Positions 1 through 12,363 of a stretch of 64,000 nucleotides of DNA are shown here, one piece after another. A program made the translations under genes and the position numbers. The notes beneath the pieces were generated by a model. The model worked only from the letters and a program-made list of their open reading frames with translations. It was not told the origin of the DNA and ran no database searches. The DNA comes from Petunia secreta (taxonomy: Eukaryota > Streptophyta > Magnoliopsida > Solanales > Solanaceae). Location: assembly GCA_029990175.1 (NCBI GenBank), contig JARKIP010000035.1, forward strand, positions 42,298,001-42,362,000. Reading direction: 5' to 3'. Position 1 is the first letter of the stretch, and every line of letters begins with the position of its first letter.

Positions 1-1128
1 TCCAAAGTTCTAATATTTTGTCTTTGAATGGTATACTCCTCTGGAGATATCTGCTTTGAAACTTCCGATGTCTGCAATTTGGGGTACGATATGCTTTCTC
101 CCTGCTTGTCTAAGTGTCCTTAAATGAGTATATGGATAAACTCCTCTGAAGCCCACTAAGATGAGAAAAGAGTCTCCATTGGATCGTGTGATTACGGTTG
201 TGCTGTGAAAGTAATCAAACATCTATTGAATGTTTTCGGGTGTCAGTTGACATAACATGTGGTGCCAACCATTGGTAGTTGTTGGTTGGTCCCATTTCTC
301 GAGAGCGTTGTCCATGCGGGTGGTATGAGTCAAGATGTAGTTTTCTCTTTGTATGGAATGGAAAGCTTGGTTTTTGTTATCCATCATTTGCAAATGTTCC
401 TTCAGCCAGATTTGTAAAAGCAGATTGCAACCTTCAAAGAAACCAGCTCCCTTCTTGCATCTTTCTAAAGCTCGGTACATCTCTACAACAATCATCGGTA
501 CCAAAGTGTATGTCTTGTTAATGACTTTGAGTAAGGCATCAGCAATTGAGACCATGCAAACGTCAACTCGTCCTTTGTGCTGTGGAAAGACGACGATCCC
601 TAAAAGCTGGTGACAAAAGCAAGTACCCTTCGCTCTTGCCAATCTGCCTGGTCAATGTTGAAATAGCCTTCAGATTCCTGAAATGCTTCTTCATACCCAA
701 ATTTGATGTAGAGGGAAGTCAAAGAAATTCCCGACTGCCTTATACTGTCTGTGCATAACTCAGGCTTAAACCCTACCATTTCGAAGAACTCCTCGGGTGC
801 GATGTTTTTAGGCATCAAGACTTCTTCACTTTCGAATGGTAATTGAGTTAACCCACCTATTTCCTCCAGTAATGGTGTCAACTCTACACTCCAAAAATGG
901 AAAACCGCTCGGTCCGCATCCCAATAGTGTACCACTGCCTCTATCATCCCTTTCATTGTCGTATGCTCCATCAGTGAAATAAGGTTTCCCAACACTGCTT
1001 TAACTCGGTCTTGTTGATCTATACTTAGGTTTCCCCACCAATCTCTGATCAACTGAGGGACTTCAGTAACCATGTCAAATGTTCTATGGCCATGATCTTT
1101 TGGAAAAGGTGAAGGGTGATGGGAAAAG
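1..1128 (-). pseudogene. ORF1-like protein (DUF7745-like) of the Ogre/Tat-type element, broken
   Basis: The coding frame runs from at least 1128 on the minus strand (open upstream of the ATG at 1073) to the window edge. The first part (1073-600) has a tryptophan-rich start (IRDWWGNL) followed by the FHFWSVELTPLLEEIGG type of motif that I associate with DUF7745 proteins of Solanaceae, which are common in retroelement ORFs; their function is unknown. Reading continues in another frame from about 642 to 223 (FFEGCNLLLQIWLKEHL), so a one-base shift lies near 603-640. A TAG at 223-225 is followed in frame by more matching sequence (LRTLRQAGRKHIVPQ). One frameshift plus one stop make it a pseudogene. 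The 5' end was separated from its leader by the Tekay insertion at 1129. The family call is from memory of similar proteins, not from a search. Confidence 0.6.
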
Positions 1129-3164
1129 TGTAATGACCCGGTGTTTTACAAATATTATTTTTCCTAGTTATTATGTTGGTTTAATACATTTATTTTAATT
1201 ATTATTATAGAAAAAAATTATTTACGTAAAATATGAGTTGGACGAAGGGCTACAGATATAATTAAAAGTTATTGTTGGACCAAATAGTCATAATCCTTAT
1301 TAGTTGGCATTTTTAAGTGAGAATATAAAAATATATATATAACAAAATAGAAGAGAAGTGGAGTTAGTGGTGTATTTTAACTGCATATGCACATTAGGAC
1401 TTGAAAAGACAAATTTTAGGTTAAGAGTAAAAATTTACTTTGAGAAGCAAGTTGGCGGCTAAGACTTTATTAGAAGAGGCTAAGGATTTTCGCTAACACA
1501 AGGTAATTCCCTTGTTTTGATCATATTTACTTATTGATTAATACTATTGAAAATGGCATCAGATTCTTGCCTAACTATGTGAGTGTTTCGAAAGTTGGCT
1601 ATGGTTTCTGGACACTAATGTCTCATAGTTGAATAGGATGTGTAATTGTTTCCTTTACTCTTTACTATAGTATTTAAGTATTGAAGCCAATAATGAGTGT
1701 AATCATTAGGAGGACAACATAGCCATGGAAATAATGAGATAATGATGGTTTCCTTGAGAAAGTAATTGAATTAACTTTAGGGAATGGTTAGCTGAACATC
1801 TCTTAGGACGTTTGAGATCAGATTAAAGCATGAAGTCATTGTCATTTTTTCAGTTTTAAATTCTTACTGTACCGAGTCTATTATTTCTCTTATACAAATT
1901 ATGGTTATTACTTATTTTAGATTAGAATATTAACAGAATTATACGTAAAGTAACGGTATTTGGAACAAGTATTTAGCGATAAGTTATATGTTTAGTGAAC
2001 GTTATCATTCCAAAGTTCGGGAACAATTCTAAACTTGAAATTTGAGTCAGTATATTAAATTCGTTTTATATTCTATTCTTTTAGTTAGAGCAAGAACGTT
2101 TGGAGGAGACTCAGCAGGGAAAGAAGATTGTTGAGTAGTGTTCTGCTTCTTCGGATAGAGGTAGGTGCTTCTATCCCTTTCTTTAGTGGAACTAGTCCAC
2201 GCGGGATATTGTACATACGTTCCATGTATGTGCACTGCCCTAGGTGTAACCTTTTACACCTTTTCATTGTGTTTAAATGTTTACTTGGAATATGTGTTGT
2301 TTTCCCTGGATTGTGTTTACTCCTGGTTGTTGTTTAAAGTATTGCAAGTTATGTGTATGTTTGACATGAAAATTTATGATTACTTTGATATGTCGGAGTT
2401 GGTCCAATTGATAATGTTTCAGAGTTTGTCCATATGATAGCCTCGGAGTTGGTCCACTATCTATTTTTGAGTTGGTACATTTGATAGCCTCGGAGTTGGA
2501 CCACTATCACATCTTTTCGGAGTTAGCCCACATATTCTGCTGGCTTATTAATAGAGCTTAATTGTTGGTTCTTAAATGAGATTTATTAATGTTGAATGGT
2601 GTGATTGGATGGACTATTTAAATAGCGAATTATAACATGTTTCTTTTTCTCCCTCCTCTATTCTGTTAATTTATTGCTTGGACTAGTTTCCTGTCTTTCA
2701 TAGGAACTAGTCTACCCACCTACTAAGTCCTCTTGACTTACGTTATTTTCTTTTTTTTTGTTTGTTTTTTTTTATTATCTGTTCGGGCAGATACGGTTCC
2801 GAGCACCAGCGAGCCCCGTGGCCAGAATTGAAGATTTTCTTATTGATCAGCGGTGAGCCAACCATCCTAATTCCGTGGTGGCGCACCTTTCCATTATTTT
2901 CATTCATGTTATTTATTGTTTCAGACATTCGGGATATTTTATTCGTATTTATCTTATAGATGTTCATGACTTATGGTAGAGGACTCGTCCTTTCATTTGT
3001 GTTGGGGGATATTCCGCGTATTTCAGTAATAAAAATCACCATTTGAATTTTATAATATTCTTTATTTAATATTTTTGAGATTTAATGTTAATATAGAGAG
3101 TGGGTTCGCCCGATGGGGTTAGTTCGGGTGCCCTCACGACTATCCAGGATTTTGGGTCGTGACA
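1129..3164 (+). repeat. 5' LTR of the Tekay-type element
   Basis: It starts TGTAATGACCCGG and ends GGGTCGTGACA, matching the copy at 8632-10662. A TATA-like run lies at about 1325-1343. It also holds a short block of degenerate repeats (about 2392-2535) built on a GGAGTTGGTCCA-like core. Small ORFs on both strands occur at equivalent places in both LTRs and are not genes. Confidence 0.95.
2392..2535 (+). repeat. Degenerate short tandem repeats inside the LTR
   Basis: Five or so imperfect copies of a GGAGTTGGTCCA-like core, separated by ATATGATAGCCTC-like spacers of about 25-30 bases. The same block is present in the 3' LTR at about 9894-10035, so it predates this insertion and belongs to the LTR family. 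Confidence 0.7.
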
Positions 3165-3166
3165 AT

Positions 3167-3180
3167 TGGTATCAGAGCCA
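3167..3180 (+). other. Primer-binding site (initiator Met tRNA)
   Basis: TGGTATCAGAGCCA begins two bases after the 5' LTR. This is the standard plant PBS complementary to the 3' end of initiator methionine tRNA, and it fixes the element's orientation. Confidence 0.95.
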
Positions 3181-3368
3181 GGTTCTAGTGTCCTAATAAG
3201 TCATGAACAGTGCCTAATAGAGTCTTGTTGATTCGTACGGAGACGTCTGTACTTCTCTACGAGGGGCTATATGGTATTTAGTGAAAAAATTTCCCTTCAT
3301 TCATTCTTCGGTTTCGGGCGTACAGATTTCAAGTCAAAGACTAACTTATTCCACTGTCTAATTCGCAG

Positions 3369-4588
3369 ATGGTTACTACTCGTGCTTCTTCATCACAACA
3401 AGGGGTGAATGCGTCAGACGCAGCAGCAGGAGTACAGGCACCTGAGGTAGTACCACCGGTGCAGGCTGCCCCGAGAGGTGGTGGTAGAGGCGACGGCAAA
3501 GGCCGAGGTAAAGGACGTGGTAGGGGTGTTCGTGGAGCTCATACTCAGACAGCCACTCAACCTAGGGCTAGGGCCACTCATGCTGTAGGGGAGGATGTTC
3601 AGGATGATGATCTAGTACCAGAGGATCCACCAGTTGATCCGCCAGTTGTACCAGACGCTCAGGGAGGTCCGATTCCTATTGATGGGGGATTTATAGCCAC
3701 CCCGGTTCTTCAGGACACTTTGGTACAGATATTGGGATTTCTTAAGGCTCAGTACCCTCAGGGTGTACCAGTTGATCCAGCTACTTCCCGAGATCAGGCT
3801 AGGGTTGGTATCCAGACTCCGATTACGCACACCCCAGAGACTCAGGCTGCTACAGGTCTTCATGATCCAGATGTTTTTATAATTGGTGGGACGCCTCAGA
3901 CCACAGATCAGGGTATTGACACAGGTAGACTTCACCAGTTTAAGAGGTTGAAACCCCCTACTTTTTCTGGTACAGATGCTTCTGCAGATCTACTTGACTT
4001 TATTGAGAGTTGTGAGGAGATGCTATCTACCTTGGGTTTTCTTCAGGAACATGGAGTGGAATATACAGCATTTCAGCTCAGAGGGCATGCTAAGGCCTGG
4101 TGGAAATCTTTTAAGGCAGGCAGGGAAGCTGGGTTACCAAAGCTCACTTGGAGAGAGTTCGTGCATAAGTTCGATGAGGTATTCTTGCCTATGACCTTGA
4201 AAGATGAGAAGCGCAGACAGTTCGAGAAGCTTCGCCAGGGAGACATGACAGTTACTCAGTACTATATTCGTTTCACAGAGTTATCTCGATTTGGGGCTAT
4301 ATTGATTCCCACCACGGCAGAACAGGTGAAGAGACTCATTGAGGGTCTTTCCCCTCATTTGAAAGATCGTATGGCATGAGATGTGGGTTCTGGGATTTCC
4401 TTTGAGCAGGCAGTCGAGACAGCCAGGAGGATTGAGGGATATCGTATTCAGGATAGAGAAGAGCGGGACAATAAGAAGTCCCGTGGTTCAGGTAATTATT
4501 CTGGAGCCTAATCTGGAGGCAAGGGTTCCTACGGCAAATCCCAGATAGGCAGGTTTATTCTACATTACAGGGATCTCAGGTCGCATCT
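3369..4588 (+). pseudogene. gag: gag (capsid region) of the Tekay-type element, broken
   Basis: Starts at ATG 3369 (MVTTRASSSQQ). A basic Gly/Arg stretch at about residues 35-55 is followed by the Ty3-type capsid region with motifs such as RLKPPTFSGTDASADLLDFI and MTVTQYYIRFTELSRF. The frame ends at TGA 4377-4379, where the surrounding motif normally has Arg (a CGA to TGA change would explain it). It continues recognisably to a second stop, TAA 4509-4511, and then shifts frame before 4589. In this clade gag and pol are usually one long ORF, so this is two nonsense changes plus one indel. Gag would form the cytoplasmic particle in which reverse transcription occurs. Confidence 0.9.
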
Positions 4589-7500
4589 ATGACTCATCAG
4601 GGGCAAATTCAGTATGCTCCTCATTTACAGCAGGGTCATTTTCAGATGCCTTATCAGGCCCAGCCATATCGTCCTGGTATTAATTGTCATCATTGTAAGG
4701 AGATTGGACATTTCAAGAGGGATTGTCATAGACTTCATCAGGCTATTAGTCACCCAGCTCCTCAGTCGCAGGCATTGACCCATGCTCCTGGTATTTCTGC
4801 AGCTCCTTTGGCCTCTAGGGGTCCTCCACAGCCAGGCAGAGGTCATGGGCGTGGAAGTGGCAGTTATCCTAGTGGTGGTCATTCTGGTGGTAGTTATTCA
4901 GGTCGTGGTTATTCAGGTCGTGGTTCTTCTGGTGGTGGTCATTCAGGTCGTGGTAATTCTAGCAGTGGTCACCCCGGCAGCGGTTATTCTGGTGGTGGTC
5001 GATCAAGCGGTGAATATTCAGGTGGTGCTCACCCTCAGGCTCGGACTAGGGATCACATTTATGCTCTCCCAGCTAGGCAGGATGCGGTGGCATCCAATGC
5101 TGTGGTCACAGGTATGATTTCTATATGTGGTCGTGATGCTTATTCACTTGTTGATCCGGGTTCCACTTATTCCTATGTATCGCCATATTTTGTTGCGGGT
5201 TTCAATGTTGATTATATGCATATTAATGATCCCTTTTGTGTTTCGACACCGATTGGAGAGTCTATTATGGTAGATCGAGTATATCCAGGCTGTGTAGTCT
5301 CTATCCAGGGTCAGCAAACTGTTGTTGATTTATTAGTCCTTGACATGGTAGACTATAATGTGATCATGGGCATGGATTGGTTGGCATCTTGTTACACAAC
5401 TCTTGATTGTCATGCCAAGACAGTCCGACTTTCTATTCCAGGTGCACCCTCGGTTGAGTGGCACGGTTCTTATCTTGCACCTTCGGGCAAGGTTATATCT
5501 TTCATAAAGGCTAGACGGATGTTAGGCAAAGGGTGTTTAGCCTATCTGGCATTGATCCGGGATACCAACATTGAGTCCCCGTCTATTGATTCTATTCCTA
5601 TTGTTTGTGAGTTTGCTGATGTGTTTCCAGAGGATTTACCGGGTGTTCCTCCTGATAGAGATATTGAATTTGGCATAGATGTTGTTCCGGGCACGCAGCC
5701 TATCTCTATTCCTCCTTATCGTATGGCTCCTACTGAGCTGAGAGAATTAAAGGAGCAGTTACAGGATGTACTTAGTAAGGGATTTATCAGACCCAGTGTT
5801 TCACCTTGGGGAGCTCCAGTATTATTTGTTAAGAAGAAAGATGGCTCGATGCGGATGTGTATTGACTATAGGCAGCTGAACAAGGTGACGATAAAGAACA
5901 AGTATCCGTTGCCTCGTATTGATGACTTGTTTGATCAGCTGCAGGGAGCTAAATTCTTTTCTAAGATTGACTTGAGATCTGGTTATCATCAGTTGAAGAT
6001 TCGTGAGAGTGATATCCCAAAGACGGCCTTCCTGACCCGTTATGGTCACTATGAGTTTCTGGTTATGTCATTTGGGCTTACGAATGCCCCGGAAGCTTTT
6101 ATGGATTTAATGAACTAAGTGTTCAGGCCTTACTTGGACTTATTTGTCATTGTCTTTATTGACGATATCTTGATTTATTCCCGTAGCCGAGCGGAGCATG
6201 AGGAGCACTTGAGACCTGTTATGCAGACACTTCGAGCTCAGAAGCTGTACGCCAAGTTCTCTAAATGTGAATTCTGGTTAGATTCTGTGGCATTCTTGGG
6301 TCACATTGTGTCTAGTGAAGGCATTAAAGTTGATCCGAAGAAAATTGAGGCAGTTCAGAATTGGCCACGACCTACTTCTCCGACAGAGATACGTAGTTTC
6401 CTTGGCTTGGCAGGGTACTACCGGCGATTTGTTCAGGGGTTTTCTTCTATTGCAGCTCCGTTGACCCGTTTGACTCAGAAAGCTGTGCAGTTTCGATGGT
6501 CAGAGGAGTGTGAGGCGAGCTTTCAGAAGCTCAAATCCTTATTGACTACTGCTCCAGTATTGACTCTTCCTACTGGTTCAGGTGGGTTTGTAGTATATTG
6601 TGATGCCTCTCGCATCGGTTTGGGGTGTGTCTTAATGCAAAATTGCAGGGTTATTGCATATGCATCGAGGCAGCTGAAGGTGAGTGAGAAGAACTACCCT
6701 ACCCACGACTTAGAGTTGGCAGCGGTTGTGTTTGCTTTGAAACTCTGGAGGCACTATCTTTATGGTGAGCCTTGTGAGATTTTCACTGATCACAAGAGCT
6801 TACAATACCTATTTTATCAGAAGGATTTAAATGGTAGGCAGCGTAGATGGCTCGAGTTGATCAAGGATTATGATCTTACCATTCGTTATCACCCGGGAAA
6901 GGCCAATGTTGTAGCTGATGCATTGAGCCGGAAGTCTCTGGGTAGTCTTGCATATTTAGATGCTGATATGAGGCCCTTGGCGATTGATTTGCAGTCCTTG
7001 ACTAACCAGAAGGTTAGAGTATTCAGCCCAGCGCCTGACAGAGTATTTGCTTGTATGATGACCCAATCCTCTCTTGCCAATCAGATCAAGGAGAGGCAGT
7101 ATGAGGATTCTTATTTGCTAGAGTTGCGAGATACGACCCTAAGTGGGGGAGCGTCAGAGTTTACAGTTGGTGATGATGGTGTCCTTCGTCTCAACGGTCG
7201 TTTGTGTGTTCTTAATGTTGATGACTTGAGGCGGATGGTATTGGATGAGGCACATAGCTCACGATATTCCATTCATCCTGGTACCACTAAGATGTATCAT
7301 GACCTTCGTGAGTTATACTGGTGGAAGGGAATGAAGAAGGATGTTGTTGAGCACATGTCTCGATGCTCAAACTGTCAGCAGGTCAAGTACGAGCACAGGA
7401 GACCCGCAGGTTTATCCCAGGCATTACCTATTCCCGAGTGGAAGTGGGAGATGATCACTATGGACTTTGTTGTTGGTTTGCCTAGGACTTTGAGACAACA

Positions 7501-8521
7501 TGACTCGGTTTGGGTGGTGGTTGATAGAATTACCAAGTCTGCGCACTTTATTGCAGTGAAGACTACATATTCAGCAAAGAAGTTGGCTCAGATTTTTATT
7601 GAGCATATTATCCGATTGCATGATACTCCACTTTCTATTATTTCTGATAGAGGCTCTCAGTTCACAGCACAGTTTTGGCACTCATTTCAGCGAGTATTGG
7701 GAACTAAGGTTCAGCTTAGTACTGCATTTCACCCACAGACGGATGGTCAGTCAGAGCGGACTATACAGATACTAGAGGATATGTTGAGAGCTTGTGCGCT
7801 GGACTTTGGTGGTCATTGGGATGACCATTTACCCCTAGCAGAATTTGCTTATAATAATAGCTACCAGTCTTCTATTCAGTTGGCACCATTTGAGGCTTTG
7901 TACGGGCGTAGGTGTCGCTCTCCAGTGGGATGGTTTGAGTCTGGTGAGCTGATTGCTTTAGGTCCAGATTATGTGCACCAGACTTTGGATAGGGTACGGA
8001 TTATTCAGGATCGCTTACGGACTGCTCAGAGTAGGCAGATATCATATGCATATCGGAGGACCCGGGACTTGGTATTTATGGAGGGTGATTTGGTTTACTT
8101 AAAGGTGTCACCGATGCGAGGTGTGATGAGATTTGGGAAGAAAGGCAAATTAAGTCCTTGTTTCATTGGCCCGTTTGAGATTATTCAGCGTATTGGTAAT
8201 GTTGCTTATAAGCTTGCCTTACCCGATTCAATGCCGGTTCATCCAGTTTTTCATGTTTCTATGCTTCGAAAATGTGTTCATGATCCTACTCACGTTATTG
8301 AGGCGAATACAATTCAGTTGGATGAGAACCTCGCTTATGAGGAGGTCCCGATTGCTATAGTTGAAAGGGATATTCGCAAGTTGAGATCAAAAGAAATTCC
8401 CATGGTAAAGGTGCAGTGGCGAAACCGACCACATGATGAGGCTACTTGGGAGATTGAGGAGAGTATGCTAGAGAAATATTCGTACTTGTTTGAGACTCCA
8501 GGTATGTGTCATGACACTTGA
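4589..8521 (+). pseudogene. pol: gag tail and pol (protease, RT, RNase H, integrase, chromodomain-like) with one internal stop
   Basis: One frame of about 1310 codons broken only by TAA 6116-6118. Order: zinc knuckle CHHCKEIGHFKRDCH (about residue 35); Gly/Ser-rich linker (about 90-150); retropepsin with active site LVDPGSTYSYVS (DPG form); RT with KKDGSMRMCIDYRQLNK and catalytic FIDDILIYS; RNase H (VVYCDAS, EIFTDHKSL, VVADALSRK); integrase zinc finger (HPGTTKMYHD, CSNCQQVK); D,D-35-E core (TMDFVVGL, ISDRGSQF, GQSERTIQ); and a chromodomain-like C-terminus around VKVQWRNRPHDEATWEIEE. The stop lies in RT just before FRPYLDLF. Apart from that codon all catalytic residues look intact. The product would copy and integrate the element. 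Confidence 0.95.
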
Positions 8522-8618
8522 CTTGGTTGAGATTTGCTTATATCTTTTGCTATTGCCTCTTGTGCAATCATATAGGGCTTAGATTATTCAAGTATCGTTC
8601 GAGGACGAACGAAAGTTT

Positions 8619-8631
8619 AAGTGGGGGAGAA
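8619..8631 (+). other. Polypurine tract
   Basis: AAGTGGGGGAGAA lies directly before the 3' LTR, where plus-strand DNA synthesis would start. About 10 bases upstream is a CGAGGACGAACG box that also occurs in the element at 21988-31472 and, shortened, in the one at 47902-58221. Confidence 0.93.
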
Positions 8632-10662
8632 TGTAATGACCCGGTATTTTACAAATAGTATTTTTCCTAGTTATTATGATGGTTTAATACATTTATTTTA
8701 ATTATTATTATAGAAAAAAATTATTTACGTAAAATATGAGTTGGACGAAGGGCTACAGATATAATTAAAAGTTATTGTTGGACCAAATAGTCATAATCCT
8801 TATTAGTTGGCATTTTTAAGTGAGAATATAAAAATATATATATAAAGAAATAGAAGAGAAGTGGAGTTAGTGGTGTATTTTAACTGCATATGCACATTAG
8901 GACTTGAAAAGACAAATTTTAGGTTAAGAGTAAAAATTTACTTTGAGAAGCAAGTTGGCGGCTAAGACTTTATTAGAAGAGGCTAAGGATTTTCGCTAAC
9001 ACAAGGTAATTCCCTTGTTTTGATCATATTTACTTAATGATTAATACTATTGAAAATGGCATCAGATTCTTGCCTAACTATGTGAGTGTTTCGAAAGATG
9101 GCTATAGTTCTGGACACTAATGTCTCATAGTTGAATAGGATGTGTAATTGTTTCCTTTACTCTTTACTATAGTATTTAAGTATTGAAGCCAATAATGAGT
9201 GTAATCATTAGGAGGACAACATAGCCATGGAAATAATGAGATAATGATGGCTTCCTTGAGAAAGTAATTGAATTAACTTTAGGGAACGGTTAGCAGAACA
9301 TCTCTTAGGACGTTTGAGATCAGATTAAAGCATGAAGTCATTGTCATTTTTTCAGTTTTAAATTCTTACTGTACCGAGTCTATTATTTCTCTTATACAAA
9401 TTATGGTTATTACTTATTTTAGATTAGAATATTAACAGAATTATACGTAAACTAACGGTATTTGGAACAAGTATTTAGCGATAAGTTATATGTTTAGTGA
9501 ACGTTATCATTCCAAAGTTTGGGAACAATTCTAAACTTGAAATTTGAGTCAGTATATTAAATTCGTTTTATATTCTATTCTTTTAGTTAGAGCAAGAACG
9601 TTTGGAGGAGACTCGGCAGGGAAAGAAGATTGTTGAGTAGTGTTTTGCTTCTTCGGATAGAGGTAGGTGGTTCTATCCCTTTCTTTGGTGGAACTAATCC
9701 ACGCGGGATATTGTACATACGTTCCTTGTATGTGCACTGCCCTAGGTGTAACCTTTTATACCTTTTCATTGTGTTTAAATGTTTCTATACAATATGTGTT
9801 GTTTTCCCTGGATTGTGTTTACTCCTGGTTGTTGTTTAAAGTATTGCAAGTTATGTGTATGTTTGACATGAAAATTTATGATTACTTTGATATGTCGGAG
9901 TTGGTCCAATTGATAATGTTTCGGAGTTTGTCCATATGATAGCCTCGGAGTTGGTCCACTATCTATTTTTGAGTTGGTACATTTGATAGCCTCGGAGTTG
10001 GACCACTATCACATCTTTTTGGAGTTAGCCCACATATTCTGTTGGCTTATTAATAGAGCTTAATTGTTGGTTCTTAAATGAGATTTATTGATGTTGAATG
10101 GTGTGATTGGATGGACTATTTAAATAGCGAATTATAACATGTTTCTTTTTCTCCCTCCTCTATTCTGTTAATTTATTGCTTGGACTAGTTTCCTGTCTTT
10201 CATAGGAACTAGTCTACCCACCTACTAAGTCCTCTTGACTTACGTTATTTTTTTTTTGTTTGTTTTTTTTAATTATCTGTTCGGGCAGATACGGTTCCGA
10301 GCACCAGCAAGCCCCGTGGCCAGAGTTGAAGATTTTCTTATTGATCAGCGGTGAGCCAACCATCCTAATTCCGTGGTGGCGCACCTTTCCATTATTTTCA
10401 TTCATGTTATTTATTGTTTCAGACATTCGGGATATTTTATTCGTATTTATCTTATAGATGTTCATGACTTATGGTAGAGGACTCGAACTTTCATTTGTGT
10501 TGGGGGATATTCCGCGTATTTCAGTAATTAAAATCACCATTTGAATTTTATAATATTTTTTATTTAATATTTTTGAGATTTAATGTTAATATAGAGAGTG
10601 GGTTCGCCCGATGGGGTTAGCTCGGGTGCCCTCACTACTATCCAGGATTTTGGGTCGTGACA
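8632..10662 (+). repeat. 3' LTR of the Tekay-type element
   Basis: A 2031-bp copy of the 5' LTR starting TGTAATGACCCGG and ending GGGTCGTGACA, followed by the TSD AAAAG at 10663-10667. Differences from the 5' LTR are scattered substitutions plus small indels, including one cluster near 9783. Confidence 0.95.
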
Positions 10663-10667
10663 AAAAG

Positions 10668-12338
10668 GGAAAAGAAAATGCCTAAAATTTGCTTTATCGT
10701 AAGCAAATGATCAACGTGTGGCACAAGCTTTTGAAAATAATGCAACAGAGAATAGGAAGAGATGTGTCTTTGTGGATTGAGAATCATTTAGACACTTTAG
10801 AAGGAAATTGCTAATGGACTTGTGACATGCCAATGTCAAGTCTTTATATAATGCTTAAAGGATAAATGTGCGTTATGCGTCATCCCCTCTATCAAGCGGT
10901 TATTTCTGCTTCAAATTGGGCCTTTAATGCCTTTTCGGTTACCTTTTGTGCCTTTGAATGACATTGAACACAGAATGATTTTAACCGCTTAGGAATAAAC
11001 AGTCGTTTCTGATTCAATTTCGGCTTTGATGCCTCTTCGGTTACCATTTTTACCTTTGAATGGCATTGAATGCAGAATAATTCCCATAAACGGTCTACAT
11101 TTACATGTTCAATCCTTTAAGGATATGCCAATAAATCATGTTTAACACTTTTTAAGGCCAAAAACCCGTTCATATTGTTTGACCAAGTTGGCCTATTGGA
11201 CTTGAGAACAAGTCGACTAATGATATGTCATGATGCATGATTCCTAGCATTGCTACTAAAGAATGAAGTTGGCTAGACCGAATTTTATTATCCTCCCAAG
11301 CGGACAATTCAGGAGTGGGAACGTCTCGGGCCAAATAGGTTCCAAGTTGTTCCCCCTAAAAGAAGACTTTTGTGAGGGAAGAGGTGGTCGTAACCAACGC
11401 ACGATTTTAGAAACTTGCCAGCAGTGGCGGAAGGTATGCATGATATGCACAAGTTTAAAAAAAATGCACAAGTTTTTTGAAAGAAATACATATGTTTTGT
11501 AAAATGATGCACACATATTGAAGTATTTCGTGAAATGATTTTAGAGGATAAGAACAAACGCGTTAGTTTCGAAAGATTGGATTAAATGTAAACTAGACAA
11601 TATTAAAAATCATGAAAAAGAAAAGGTGCACATATTAAAATATTTTACCAATTAAAATAGGGAAAGGAAAATAAAACAAGTCATTTTTGAAAAGTATGCT
11701 AATAGAGTTAGGCGATATATTTTCAAAAATGTGAAAAGAATTATTGAAGTGAAACCTGTTTTAAGAAAAAGATTTGACAAATTTATGGAAATAGTGCACA
11801 TATCGAAATATTTTTAAAAATAGATTTTAAAAGGGAGAAACAAACAAGTTAATTATGAGAAATAGGTTGAAATTTTCGAAAGAAGGCAAAAGAATTATGA
11901 AGTGAAACTGTTTTAAAGAAAAAGATTTAAAAGATTCGAAAATAACTGAAGTTTAGGACATGTTGTGTTATTCTCAAAGAACTTTCTAAGAGTGGGTTAG
12001 TCTAGACAAGGATATGGTTCCTCTGGCGGACAACCAAAGGGTGGGATCTTTTGAAGGGATTGGTTGTACCACGGACCAACTATACTCCAAACGTCCCTCC
12101 TAAAGGGTTTTTGAGAGTGAAACGGCTGTGAGATCCACGTAACCGTTTATGGTGTGTGCATGTGTAAAAAAATTCCAGGAGTGGAGGAAACATTACAGTA
12201 ATAAAAAGAAAACGCAAATGGAATAGAAAACTAAACTCCAAACCTGCAAAAAAAAAATATATTAGTTTTGAGAAACAACAGGAGAAAGAAAATAAATGCA
12301 AAGAATCCCAATTAAAAGTCCGTTATGGTTTGAACCTT
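10668..12338 (-). other. Non-coding leader of the Ogre/Tat-like element, with degenerate repeats
   Basis: This stretch lies between the PBS and the ORF1-like gene on the minus strand. No convincing ORF is seen. Between about 11430 and 11940 there are three imperfect copies of a unit of roughly 150 bp that begins with a GTGCACATAT-like motif and contains GAATTATTGAAGTGAAAC-like words. A TATA-like CATTATATAAAG (minus strand, 10842-10853) is present, but an internal promoter is unproven. Confidence 0.5.
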
Positions 12339-12360
12339 GAAATCCCCAGCGGAGTCGCCA
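12339..12360 (-). other. Primer-binding site of the Ogre/Tat-like element (non-Met tRNA)
   Basis: On the minus strand, TGGCGACTCCGCTGGGGA starts three bases after the LTR end. A PBS at this exact spot is expected. The sequence is not the initiator-Met type; Ogre elements are known to use an Arg tRNA, and I infer the same here without having aligned it to a tRNA. Confidence 0.65.
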
Positions 12361-12363
12361 TTC

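Larger units (their letters stand above)
1129..10662 (+). mobile_element. Tekay-type Ty3 (chromovirus) LTR retrotransposon, nearly complete
   Basis: Two LTRs of about 2.03 kb with TG..CA ends, an initiator-Met PBS, gag, pol in the order protease-RT-RNase H-integrase with a chromodomain-like tail, a PPT, and a perfect 5-bp TSD AAAAG (1124-1128 and 10663-10667). By eye the LTRs differ at roughly 35-40 sites over 2 kb, so this is a young insertion. Stops and a frameshift in gag, and one stop in RT, mean it does not encode a full polyprotein now. It sits in the ORF1 region of the minus-strand Ogre/Tat-like element. Long LTRs and the C-terminal chromodomain-like segment fit the Tekay/Del clade. 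Confidence 0.95.

Noticed and set aside
2047..2967. Short ORFs repeated at 9549-10465
   Set aside because: They occur at the same place in both LTRs of the Tekay element and are non-coding LTR sequence.
10842..10853. Minus-strand TATA box as promoter of a host gene encoding the DUF7745-like protein
   Set aside because: The position downstream of an LTR and PBS on the same strand points to a retroelement leader; a real promoter is unproven.
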